Source of the DNA: Bacteroidales bacterium | GTDB lineage: Bacteria > Bacteroidota > Bacteroidia > Bacteroidales > WCHB1-69 | Length of the DNA: 8,354 bases | Direction of reading: 5' to 3' | Assembly (NCBI GenBank): GCA_023229985.1 | Contig: JALNYF010000072.1 | Location: 1-8,354 of the forward strand | Shown here: piece by piece, positions 1 to 6,350 of the stretch | How the letters are laid out: each line of letters starts with the position of its first letter | Numbering within the stretch: the first letter of the stretch is position 1 | Made by a program: the position numbers and the translations under genes | The notes under the pieces: model-generated | Databases searched by the model: none | What the model was told of the DNA's origin: nothing | The model's input: only the letters and a program-made list of their open reading frames with translations

Positions 1-762
1 GAGGTGTTTTACTGTAAGTCCTTTATTAATAAGTTGTTGTAATGAATCAATGCCAATTTTTAAATGTTGCAGTGCATAATTGGCGGTGACCATTTTGTCG
101 CTTTTTTCGGTTTTAATACCATCGGGGAGCATGGGCTGGTCGGAGATGAGCAACAATGCGCCCGTAGGAATTCTATTGTAAAAACCGACGGAAAAGAGTG
201 TTGCGGTTTCCATATCGACAGCGGTAGCGCGAATTCTGGTCAGATAATCTTTAAATTCATTATCGTGTTCCCATACGCGCCGGTTGGTGGTATAAACGGT
301 TCCTGTCCAATATTCGCGTCCGTAGTCCCGAATGGTGGAGGAGATGGCTTTTTGCAAATTGAAGGCGGGCAAAGCCGGAACTTCTGAAGGGAAATAGTCG
401 TTGGACGTACCATCGCCGCGAACGGCTGCTATGGGCAGAAGTAGTTCCCCTAATCCAATGTATGATTTCAAACTCCCTGTTTTTCCCAAAAACAAAACCG
501 CCTTGGGCATAATGGACGTGAGTAAATCCATAATCGTAGCTGCCATCGGGCTACCCATCGAAAAATTAATGATGGAAATGTTGTCTTTGGTTGCACTTTG
601 CATCGGTCTGTCCAAACCGCGAATCTCCGTGCCCATTAATTCTGCAAAATGTTCTACATAATCTTTAAAGTTGGTCAGTAAAATGTATTGCCCGAACTCT
701 TTAAGCGGAACTCCGGTGTAGCGGGGTAACCAATTTTCAACGATCTCTTGTTTGTTGTTCAT
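1..762 (-). CDS. amn: AMP nucleosidase, C-terminus cut by window edge
   Basis: Cytoplasmic enzyme of the nucleoside phosphorylase / MTA-SAH nucleosidase superfamily that hydrolyses AMP to adenine and ribose 5-phosphate, acting in purine salvage. 254 codons are visible from the ATG at 760-762; the frame runs off the left edge without a stop. From memory, the Bacteroides protein ends only a couple of residues after the last visible stretch (GLTVKHL), so it is nearly complete. It begins MNNKQEIVENWLPRYTG, very like Bacteroides AMP nucleosidases. Superfamily marks are the phosphate/ribose loop region FLGKTGSL (residues 91-98), the VDMETATLF segment with the ribose-binding Met-Glu pair (about 182-190), and ISDQP (207-211), whose Asp corresponds to the catalytic Asp of the family. 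Also visible are RGDGTSNDYF (115-124) and WTGTVYTTNRRVWEHD (152-167). It lacks the extra N-terminal domain of the E. coli enzyme. It is divergent from tsaE across 128 bp. Identification is from remembered family sequences. Confidence 0.93.
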   Translation of the reverse strand, partial: MNNKQEIVENWLPRYTGVPLKEFGQYILLTNFKDYVEHFAELMGTEIRGLDRPMQSATKDNISIINFSMGSPMAATIMDLLTSIMPKAVLFLGKTGSLKSYIGLGELLLPIAAVRGDGTSNDYFPSEVPALPAFNLQKAISSTIRDYGREYWTGTVYTTNRRVWEHDNEFKDYLTRIRATAVDMETATLFSVGFYNRIPTGALLLISDQPMLPDGIKTEKSDKMVTANYALQHLKIGIDSLQQLINKGLTVKHL

Positions 763-780
763 ATTTTTTTGAAAAGTCGG

Positions 781-788
781 CAAAGATA
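781..788 (-). promoter_or_regulatory. Bacteroidota -7 box of amn
   Basis: On the minus strand this reads TATCTTTG, a full match to the TAnnTTTG -7 element used by the Bacteroidota primary sigma factor, followed by CCG. It lies 18 nt before the amn ATG, giving a short leader. No clear TTTG is present at the expected -33 position. Confidence 0.55.
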
Positions 789-831
789 CATGAAATTATT
801 TATTTTTGCACTGTTTTTCCGTTTTTAATTT

Positions 832-839
832 TAACTTTG
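832..839 (+). promoter_or_regulatory. Bacteroidota -7 box of tsaE operon
   Basis: TAACTTTG matches TAnnTTTG and is followed by CAGCC, as at the rplS and prfB boxes. A TTTG at 805-808 could serve as -33 element, but the 23-nt spacer is longer than the usual 19-21. The leader to the tsaE ATG would be roughly 45 nt. This box and the amn box face apart within the 128-bp divergent gap. Confidence 0.5.
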
Positions 840-890
840 CAGCCGCATTTTATGATTGCTCAATTTCTATAGAATTTTATACATTTATTC

Positions 891-1313
891 ATGAAAATAA
901 CGATACACGAAGAAGATGAACTACAGGTAGCTGCGCGTCAATTAATTTCTGAATTTTCTGCCGACCGAGTGTTCTGTTTTTATGGGGAAATGGGTGCCGG
1001 CAAAACAACTTTTATTAAGAAAATTTGCGAGTTGCTGGGGGCCACCGATGTTACCTCAAGTCCGACTTTTTCTATTGTAAATGAATATGTTAGAATAAAT
1101 GGCGAGGCTATTTATCATTTCGATTTTTATAGAATTGAAAAATTGGATGATGCTTATCAAATCGGGGTTGAGGATTATTTATATAGTGGAAATTATTGTT
1201 TTTTGGAATGGCCTGAGAATGTAGCACCGTTGATAGAAGATGATTTTGTCAAGGTAAAAATTGAGATTGGCGAGAATTATTCCAGAATTATACAGGCAGG
1301 AAAATATTTATGA
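891..1313 (+). CDS. tsaE: tRNA t6A37 biosynthesis ATPase TsaE
   Basis: P-loop ATPase (YjeE family, 140 aa, normal size) that assists TsaB and TsaD in transferring the threonylcarbamoyl group to A37 of ANN-decoding tRNAs; cytoplasmic. The Walker A motif GEMGAGKTT is at residues 32-40 (Lys38). It is followed by the family signature SSPTFSIVNEY (56-66), HFDFYR (76-81) with the conserved Asp, and the FLEWPEN segment (104-110) typical of TsaE. The start at 891 gives the expected short strand before the P-loop; no Shine-Dalgarno precedes it, normal for Bacteroidota. Its TGA overlaps the ATG of the next gene (ATGA at 1310-1313), so the two are probably translationally coupled. tsaE followed by an alanine dehydrogenase gene is, as I recall, a common Bacteroidota arrangement. 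TsaB and TsaD are not in the window. Confidence 0.96.
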   Translation: MKITIHEEDELQVAARQLISEFSADRVFCFYGEMGAGKTTFIKKICELLGATDVTSSPTFSIVNEYVRINGEAIYHFDFYRIEKLDDAYQIGVEDYLYSGNYCFLEWPENVAPLIEDDFVKVKIEIGENYSRIIQAGKYL

Positions 1314-2017
1314 GCAATTATTTGTCTGATAATTTCGAGTTGGGCGTTCAGAAAGAGGCGGTGGATGTTTCCACGGCACAGCGAAATTATTTGGTCGGTT
1401 TTTTGCGGGGAATGATTTCCACCGACAGCGAACAAATTGTAGTAACTCCTCAACTGGTTGCCGCTTTGGTGGACAATCACGTGCCGGTTCGTGTTGAGCG
1501 CAAGCTGGGTGGCGACTCGTTTATTGATTTGAATTATGCGGATGTGGGTGCGTGGATAGAAGACGAAGCCGATGCTGTGATACGTCGCTCCAATATATTG
1601 GTCAAATTATCTCCCTTTACGCGCGATGATTTTTCGCAATTCTTAGATAATCAAATAATTATCTCTTATTCCGATATCGAGCAGCTGACCTTAGAGGAGT
1701 TACAAATTTTTCAACAGAAGAAAATTACGGCGATTTCAATTGATAAAGCGATCGATGCCAATGGGAAACATTTAATTTCTACGATATTGAATTGGAAAGT
1801 GGATCATATCATCAAGTGTCGTGCGTTGGACGATTATTTGCAATCTCTTTTGTTGGCAATGATTATGAACAGTAATTTGCGCTATGCGGTTCAGATGAAT
1901 CCGGCGTTGTTGCATACAGTTTATTGTTACAAGGGAATGATTACCAATCAGGAATTGAGTAATAGATTTTCCTTACCGTGGAAAGACTTGTTATTGTTGT
2001 GTTGGGATTGGAATTAG
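1310..2017 (+). CDS. Alanine-dehydrogenase-like protein lacking the Rossmann domain
   Basis: The 235-aa frame is intact and overlaps tsaE by 4 nt. Residues ~29-160 look like the N-terminal catalytic lobe of the Bacteroidota alanine dehydrogenase / transhydrogenase-alpha family: EQIVVTPQLVAALVDN (41-56) for the usual ENRV.LTP...LV.NGH, then NILVKLSPF (95-103), QIIISY (115-120) and KKITAISIDKAID (137-149). Residues ~172-230 look like the C-terminal end of the same family, above all VYCYKGMITNQELSNRFSLP (204-223) followed by WKDLLLL. What should lie between, roughly 170 residues of NAD(H)-binding Rossmann fold with its glycine-rich loop, is absent, whereas full-length relatives have about 400 aa. 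The usual substrate-binding Arg of ENRV is Gln42; the pyruvate-binding Lys appears kept as Lys99. It should therefore not bind NAD or act as a dehydrogenase. Its role is unknown; it could be a structural remnant or have gained a binding role. No frameshift or internal stop is seen. Family assignment is by remembered alignment and is reasonably firm at the C-terminus. Confidence 0.75.
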   Translation: MSNYLSDNFELGVQKEAVDVSTAQRNYLVGFLRGMISTDSEQIVVTPQLVAALVDNHVPVRVERKLGGDSFIDLNYADVGAWIEDEADAVIRRSNILVKLSPFTRDDFSQFLDNQIIISYSDIEQLTLEELQIFQQKKITAISIDKAIDANGKHLISTILNWKVDHIIKCRALDDYLQSLLLAMIMNSNLRYAVQMNPALLHTVYCYKGMITNQELSNRFSLPWKDLLLLCWDWN

Positions 2018-2781
2018 TCGCGGTTGGGTTCCGATTCCAAAATATGGGAATGGTGTTTGAGGGTACGTAATGTTATCATAATGATGAACATAACGATACA
2101 GACGATACCCGAAATTCTGACATAGTCTCCGAAAGTATGCGGTGTGCAGATACAGAAAGCGCGGAAATAATCTACGATAGTGAAGCAGAGGGTAATGGCG
2201 AAGATGCCGGCATATTCTCTTCGAAGCACGGATTTCATGTGGAAAGGGATGGCACCTTTTTGAAATTGAGAAAATTTGGGGACGAAAGCGGGGACTTTCT
2301 GTGACCAATTCAAGTAAGTATCACCAAATTCTCGTTCGAGGAAGCGTTCTTCTGCGAACATAATTCTTTCGTAATAAAGCCAATAGACCAATGAAACGAT
2401 GATAAGGAACGGAATATCCATTAAAAAAACGAGCAGACCGAGCCATATCAGATAATTTCCCAAGTAAAGAGGGTGTCGAACGATGGAGTAAATACCTTTG
2501 GTATTCAATTCTTTTGCTAATTGTTTATCGGTATTTCTGCCGGAGGTTCCGTGCGGGGTAGTTCCGATGGTATAGGCGCGGACGGCGAGTCCGCTGATGG
2601 AGATTAAAATGGCGAAAAGGATAATGATAATTTTCCAGCAATTATCGAGAAAGGTGTAGTGTTCAATGGGGTTAGTGAGGAAAAGGATAGGGGAGCAGAT
2701 AGCAAAAACGAACACAGGCACGATTCCGCGGTGTTTGAATAAGAAGTTTCCTTGTTTTTCGAAAGAATGTAATAAAGCCAT
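2014..2781 (-). CDS. Membrane methyltransferase, PEMT/ICMT-like family
   Basis: Predicted 255-aa inner-membrane protein. Hydrophobic segments lie at about 19-36, 48-67, 108-136 (probably a hairpin of two), 190-206 and 222-240. The middle carries the signature of the phospholipid / isoprenylcysteine carboxyl methyltransferase superfamily: KGIYSIVRHPLYLGNYLIW (95-113, with the R-H-P core) and AEERFLEREFGDTYLNW (144-160, with the E-E-x-x-L pattern), which together form the SAM-binding site in that superfamily. A TTPHGTSGRNT stretch (74-84) precedes it. The acceptor cannot be told from sequence; a lipid or other small hydrophobic molecule is likely. The extra C-terminal pair of membrane segments is unusual for minimal family members. 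The start follows the rplS terminator by 13 bp and no TAnnTTTG box is seen upstream, so expression may depend on read-through. Its stop codon overlaps that of the convergent dehydrogenase-like gene. Confidence 0.8.
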   Translation of the reverse strand: MALLHSFEKQGNFLFKHRGIVPVFVFAICSPILFLTNPIEHYTFLDNCWKIIIILFAILISISGLAVRAYTIGTTPHGTSGRNTDKQLAKELNTKGIYSIVRHPLYLGNYLIWLGLLVFLMDIPFLIIVSLVYWLYYERIMFAEERFLEREFGDTYLNWSQKVPAFVPKFSQFQKGAIPFHMKSVLRREYAGIFAITLCFTIVDYFRAFCICTPHTFGDYVRISGIVCIVMFIIMITLRTLKHHSHILESEPNRD

Positions 2782-2794
2782 AATTATTTACAAT

Positions 2795-2821
2795 AAAAAA
2801 ACGCTTTTGCAAGCGTTTTTT
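2795..2821 (-). terminator. Intrinsic terminator after rplS
   Basis: On the minus strand the arms ACGCTT (2816-2811) and AAGCGT (2806-2801) enclose loop GCAA, flanked upstream by a run of A and downstream by a run of T (2800-2795), so the stem can extend through A-T pairs. The same structure also works on the plus strand. It lies 18 nt beyond the rplS stop codon and only 13 nt before the methyltransferase ATG. Confidence 0.85.
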
Positions 2822-2839
2822 ATAGGGGAACTATACTGA

Positions 2840-3196
2840 TTATAAACCTCTTTTTTCTTTGATGCGGGCTTTTTTACCGGTTAATCCGCGCAAGTAGAAG
2901 ATTCTTGAACGACGAACCACGCCACGTTTATTAACGATGATGTTAGAAATGAGGGGAGTATTGAACGGAAAAATTCTTTCAACGCCAATGCCGCCGGATA
3001 TTTTTCTAACTGTAAAAGTTTTTGTTACACCTGAACCGGTTATTTGTATAACTACGCCTTGAAATTGTTGAATACGCTCTTTTACGCCTTCAATAATTCT
3101 ATAAGATACGGTAATTGTGTCACCTGCTTTGAATTTCGGATTCTCTTTTTTTTCTACGAAATTGTCTTCAACGTACTGAATCAATTGGTTTTTCAT
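2840..3196 (-). CDS. rplS: 50S ribosomal protein L19 (bL19)
   Basis: 118-aa ribosomal protein of the large subunit, located near the interface with the small subunit. It shows the bL19 pattern throughout: FKAGDTITVSYRIIEG (22-37), RIQQFQGVVIQITGSGVTKTF (about 41-61, with the conserved FQGVVI core), VRKISGGIGVERIFPFNTPLI (63-83) and the basic C-terminus RGVVRRSRIFYLRGLTGKKARI. Length is normal for the family. The ATG at 3194-3196 has only a weak purine stretch in front. It appears to be its own transcription unit, with a -7 box at 3237-3244 and a strong terminator at 2795-2821. It is not next to rpsP, rimM or trmD as in many Proteobacteria, which is usual for Bacteroidota. Confidence 0.98.
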   Translation of the reverse strand: MKNQLIQYVEDNFVEKKENPKFKAGDTITVSYRIIEGVKERIQQFQGVVIQITGSGVTKTFTVRKISGGIGVERIFPFNTPLISNIIVNKRGVVRRSRIFYLRGLTGKKARIKEKRGL

Positions 3197-3236
3197 CTCT
3201 CTTTATATTTACTTTATGTTGCCAAAAATTAGGCTG

Positions 3237-3269
3237 CAAAAATACACTTTTTTTTTAATAGTTTTCAAT
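3237..3269 (-). promoter_or_regulatory. rplS promoter (-7 and -33)
   Basis: Minus-strand TATTTTTG (3244-3237) is a full match to the Bacteroidota -7 box TAnnTTTG and continues as CAGCC. ATTG at 3269-3266 is a possible -33 element at a spacing of 21 nt. The leader to the rplS ATG would be about 35 nt. Confidence 0.6.
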
Positions 3270-3359
3270 AATTCTAAAACTTTTTATTTTTTTCTCTGGG
3301 GAGTACATTTTGAGTGAATTATTTTCGGAAAAACGGATATTTTTTACTAGTTAATAGGG

Positions 3360-4805
3360 CTACATTTTAATTCTTTTTTCAATTTCGTCGATGTCTAATT
3401 TCATTTTTTTATCTGTATCGTAGAGGTCTCCGATGACGCGGCATGCGTGGAGGACGGTAGCGTGGTCTTTGTTTCCGCAATTCAGTCCGATGGTACTCAG
3501 TGGAAGTTTCGTGTATTTCTTCGCGAAAAACATGCAGATTTGGCGTGGTTGTGCAATTTCGCGTTTACGGGTGCTGGTATTGATGGTTTCCACTGCAATG
3601 CCGAAGTAGTCGGATACGATTTTTTGGATATATTCAATGGATATCTCCTTGGAAGTGCTTTTGACGTATTTGTCAATCATCTCTTTGGCAATATCAATGG
3701 TGATATCTTTTTTATTGATGGAGGCTTGCGCTAAGAGGGCGAGGCGGGCACCTTCCAATTCTCTGACGTTAGAGGTTACGCGGAGCGCGAGGTATTCGAT
3801 TACATCTTTGGAGAAGACCACGCCATCATTTTCCAATTTTTTGTTGAGAATGGCAATTCGGGTTTCAAGGTCAGGGGGTTGCAGTTCGGTTACCAAACTC
3901 CATTTAAAACGGGAAATAACACGAGGTTCAAAACCAGTAATTTCTGCCGGTGATTTATCAGCGGTGATGATAATTTGTTTTTTTCGTTGTTGTAAATAGT
4001 TGAAAATTTGGAAAAATATCTCTTGTGTTTTCTCTTTTTTGGATAAAAAATGGATGTCGTCAATAATCAGTACGTCCACATTTTGGTAAAAGTTGATAAA
4101 GTCGTTACGTGTATTGTTTTTAACAGATTCAATATATTGTTGATAGAACAAGTCGGAATTTATATAAAGGACCACTCTGTCGGGGAAGTTGGCTTTTATT
4201 TCCAAGCCGATGGCATGAGCGAGGTGAGTTTTTCCTAATCCCGTTGCGGAATAGATGAAGAATGGATTATAGGGGGTCGTTCCCGGTGCTGACTTGGCGA
4301 TAGTTTGTCCGACTACTCGGGCAAATTGATTACAAGAACCTTCAACGAAATTGTCGAAGTTGAGGGATTCAATCAGGTTGCTGGGGATGTTTAATTTGCG
4401 CAGACCCGGAACAATGCGTGGGTCGGGAATGGGTTGCCCACCTTCTGCGTATGGATTCATCGACGGCTTGAGCGGATTTTGCGTTTTAATGATCGGCTGA
4501 AACGGCAAAGTAATGGTGATGGGTTTCTTCTCAGTAGGTTTTGCCATCACAATTTTATATGCCAATTTGCCATTCGTGCCAATTTCCTTTTTAATGACGG
4601 TTTTTAGTATTTTTGAAGCGTGGGTTTCCATCCATTCATAAAAAACATAACCCGGCAGTACGACGGTCAGTACATTATCTGCCAATGATATTGACTTGAT
4701 GGGTAAAAACCATTCATGGAAGATATTGTCAGGAACATTATCTTTTATGAAATCTAAGCATTTTTGCCAAATAATTTGATGTTCCGGTAACCTTTCTGTA
4801 CTCAT
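3360..4805 (-). CDS. dnaA: Chromosomal replication initiator protein DnaA
   Basis: AAA+ ATPase that binds DnaA boxes and melts the origin; 481 aa, normal for Bacteroidota. Domain I is about 9-88 (WQKCLDFIKDNVPDNIFHEWF at the start), with a Pro-rich linker to about 143 and domain III from LNFDNFVEGSCNQFA (148-162). Walker A is SATGLGKTH (186-194), Walker B LIIDDIHFL (246-254), sensor 1 IIITADKSP (278-286), the Arg-finger region RVISRFKW (295-302) and sensor 2 NVRELEGA (346-353). Domain IV runs from about 385 and holds the DNA-binding signature GNKDHATVLHAC (444-455). Two small departures are visible: the first Gly of Walker A is Ser186, and the usual GG before the KDH signature is GN. Essential Lys192 and Asp249/Asp250 are present. 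It lies between prfB and rplS on the same strand, not beside dnaN, as is common in this phylum. No clear terminator follows it. Confidence 0.98.
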   Translation of the reverse strand: MSTERLPEHQIIWQKCLDFIKDNVPDNIFHEWFLPIKSISLADNVLTVVLPGYVFYEWMETHASKILKTVIKKEIGTNGKLAYKIVMAKPTEKKPITITLPFQPIIKTQNPLKPSMNPYAEGGQPIPDPRIVPGLRKLNIPSNLIESLNFDNFVEGSCNQFARVVGQTIAKSAPGTTPYNPFFIYSATGLGKTHLAHAIGLEIKANFPDRVVLYINSDLFYQQYIESVKNNTRNDFINFYQNVDVLIIDDIHFLSKKEKTQEIFFQIFNYLQQRKKQIIITADKSPAEITGFEPRVISRFKWSLVTELQPPDLETRIAILNKKLENDGVVFSKDVIEYLALRVTSNVRELEGARLALLAQASINKKDITIDIAKEMIDKYVKSTSKEISIEYIQKIVSDYFGIAVETINTSTRKREIAQPRQICMFFAKKYTKLPLSTIGLNCGNKDHATVLHACRVIGDLYDTDKKMKLDIDEIEKRIKM

Positions 4806-4888
4806 TCTTGCTTTGTGATTATTGAAATTTATTAAAACGCTATAAATAAGAAATTTAATTGTAAATAAAATCCCTTATTTTCATTTGG

Positions 4889-4896
4889 CAAAAATG
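4889..4896 (-). promoter_or_regulatory. Possible dnaA -7 box; dnaA upstream region
   Basis: Minus-strand CATTTTTG followed by CC differs from TAnnTTTG at one base and lies 83 nt before the dnaA ATG. It overlaps a 7-bp inverted repeat (TTCATTT at 4880-4886 and AAATGAA at 4892-4898, 5-nt spacer). A second candidate, TAATTTTG at 5018-5011, matches the box fully but would give a leader of about 200 nt. The whole 267-bp gap between prfB and dnaA (4806-5072) is extremely AT-rich. I found no good match to TTATCCACA in it, so I do not call an origin. Confidence 0.3.
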
Positions 4897-5055
4897 AACT
4901 AAAAAAAGTTTAAAAAAAAGTAATTTTATACTTGATTATTAAAAATATTTGTACATAGAATAATCAGCTTTTCCGCGCGTTTGAGAGAATAAATTTTTTA
5001 CATTTTTTCTCAAAATTATGTAACTTTTTTTAATCATTCTATCAATCACCAAGTT

Positions 5056-5076
5056 ATAAAAATGTGCATTTTTTAT
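5056..5076 (-). terminator. Weak hairpin at the prfB stop
   Basis: AAAAAT (5058-5063) and ATTTTT (5068-5073) enclose GTGC, so transcripts could fold a GC-poor stem that overlaps the prfB stop codon at 5073-5075. The loop is flanked by A and T runs as in an intrinsic terminator, but the stem is almost all A-T and probably weak, so read-through into dnaA is possible. Confidence 0.3.
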
Positions 5077-6159
5077 TCTGAAAAAGACATCAAATAAGAC
5101 TTGATGAACTCATCAAGTTCTCCGTCCATGACAGCATTGACATTAGAAGTTTCAAATTGGGTTCGTAAGTCTTTGACCAACTTGTACGGGTGCATTACGT
5201 AGCTGCGGATTTGCGAGCCCCACTCAATTTTTTTCTTACTGCTTTCGATTTCGGATATCTTTTTGCGTTTTTTTTCCAATTCAATTTGATATAGTTGTGA
5301 CTTCAGCATTTGCATGGCTTTTTCTCTGTTTTGCAACTGCGATCGTGTCTCTTGGCACTCCACGATAATTCCGGATGGGGCGTGGTGTAGGCGGACAGCG
5401 GTTTCCACTTTATTCACATTTTGTCCACCGGGACCACTGGATCGGTAGGTGTCCCATGAAATGTCTGCCGGATTGATTTCAATGTTAATATCATCATTGA
5501 TAATAGGATAAGCGAAAACAGATGCAAACGATGTATGCCTGCGGTTGGCAGAATCGAAAGGGGACAGGCGCACGAGCCGGTGAACGCCGTTTTCGCTTTT
5601 CAAATAGCCGTAGCCGTAAGGTCCGTCTAATTCGAGCGTAGCGGATTTGATTCCTGCCACATCTCCCTCCTGTCGGTCTAATAATTTAATTTGATATTTA
5701 TTGCGTTCTCCCCACCGAATATACATTCTGAGCAGCATATCCGCCCAATCGCAACTTTCGGTGCCCCCTGCGCCCGAGTTGATGGTGAGAACAACATTGC
5801 AGGCGTCTTCTTCATTTCGCATCATATTGCGGAACTCCAATTTCTCAATCGCTTTCAACGCATTTGCGTAACCCTGTTCCACTTCTTGCTCCGTGGCTCC
5901 TTCTTCATTAAAAAAGTCAAAAGTAATCGACAATTCGTCAAATTTTTCGGCTGCCTTTTCAAAATCGTTGATCCAAGATTTGATAAAACTAATCTCTTTG
6001 AGTACTTTTTCCGCCGCTTTAGGGTCGTCCCAAAAACTGTCTTGGTGGGTAGTTTCTTCCCTGTTTTTTACCGCTTCCTGCTTGCCGGCAATGTCAAAGA
6101 CACCTCCTTAACTCGCTGAGTCTCTTAGCTAAATCTTTTATTTGTTCGTTTGTTGTCAT
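5073..6159 (-). CDS. prfB: Peptide chain release factor 2, +1 programmed frameshift
   Basis: Class I release factor that reads UGA and UAA and triggers peptide release on the ribosome. The gene is in two frames. The ATG at 6157-6159 opens 21 codons ending CTT at 6099-6097 followed by in-frame TGA (6096-6094). Skipping one T continues with GAC (6095-6093) for 340 more codons to the TAA at 5073-5075, giving 361 aa, close to the family's ~365. The joined protein reads ...LRRCL|DIAGKQEAV..., matching RF2 (compare YLDI in other RF2s). The anticodon-like tripeptide SPF is at 199-201 and the catalytic GGQ at 244-246 in RSSGPGGQNVNKV. GAGGTESCDWADMLLRMY (about 129-146) and the C-terminal KKKIEWGSQIRSYV are typical. 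Starting at the internal ATG at 5931-5933 would lose most of domain 1, so I reject that start. No Shine-Dalgarno precedes 6159; a -7 box lies at 6241-6234. dnaA is downstream on the same strand. Confidence 0.96.
6093..6108 (-). promoter_or_regulatory. RF2 +1 programmed frameshift site
   Basis: Minus-strand AGGAGGTGTCTTTGAC contains all known parts of the RF2 autoregulatory signal. There is a Shine-Dalgarno-like AGGAGG (6108-6103), a 3-nt spacer, the slippery CTT (6099-6097), then TGA with a following C (6096-6093), a poor termination context. When RF2 is scarce the ribosome stalls at TGA and the Leu-tRNA slips from CUU to UUU; when RF2 is plentiful it terminates there after 21 residues. The E. 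coli site has the same CTTTGAC. Confidence 0.95.
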
Positions 6160-6233
6160 GTTTTTTGTCGATTTGTGAAATTTAAGTCGTTTTTAGTTTT
6201 TAAAAAATAAATTTAAGGTATTTTTTGAAGCAG

Positions 6234-6241
6234 CAAAAATA
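6234..6241 (-). promoter_or_regulatory. Bacteroidota -7 box of prfB
   Basis: Minus-strand TATTTTTG (6241-6234) matches TAnnTTTG and continues CTGC. The surrounding bases closely resemble the rplS promoter. The leader to the prfB ATG would be about 70 nt. I see no -33 TTTG at the right spacing. Confidence 0.5.
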
Positions 6242-6312
6242 CGACTTTTTATACAATATTATTATAGAACATTATTTTTTTCTTGGATAAATATTGAAAA
6301 TGATTGATGTTA

Positions 6313-6330
6313 GGAAAATAATTATTTTCC
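6313..6330. repeat. 18-bp perfect palindrome upstream of prfB
   Basis: GGAAAATAATTATTTTCC is identical to its reverse complement. It lies about 70 bp upstream of the prfB -7 box and about 260 bp beyond the recX stop. It could be a binding site for a dimeric regulator or, as RNA, a 7-bp stem with loop AATT. No T-run follows on either strand, so it does not look like a terminator. Function is not known. Confidence 0.7.
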
Positions 6331-6350
6331 GGTTATAAAATAACGAGTAG

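Noticed and set aside
64..661. Plus-strand open frames over amn (64-387 and 401-661)
   Set aside because: They are antisense to a well-conserved gene and their proteins show no family features.
3260..3281. AGTTTT...AAAACT inverted repeat with a following T-run on the plus strand
   Set aside because: No plus-strand transcript would reach it and the stem is all but A-T; on the minus strand, where dnaA ends, no T-run follows.
3447..4238. Plus-strand open frames over dnaA
   Set aside because: Antisense shadows of conserved DnaA codons.
4806..5072. Replication origin upstream of dnaA
   Set aside because: AT-rich and beside dnaA, but no cluster of TTATCCACA-like boxes was found; the best partial match is two bases off and single.
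5073..5933. prfB as a broken or short gene starting at the internal ATG
   Set aside because: The upstream 21 codons plus AGGAGG...CTTTGAC are the standard RF2 recoding signal and restore the full length, so it is neither a pseudogene nor a sequencing error.
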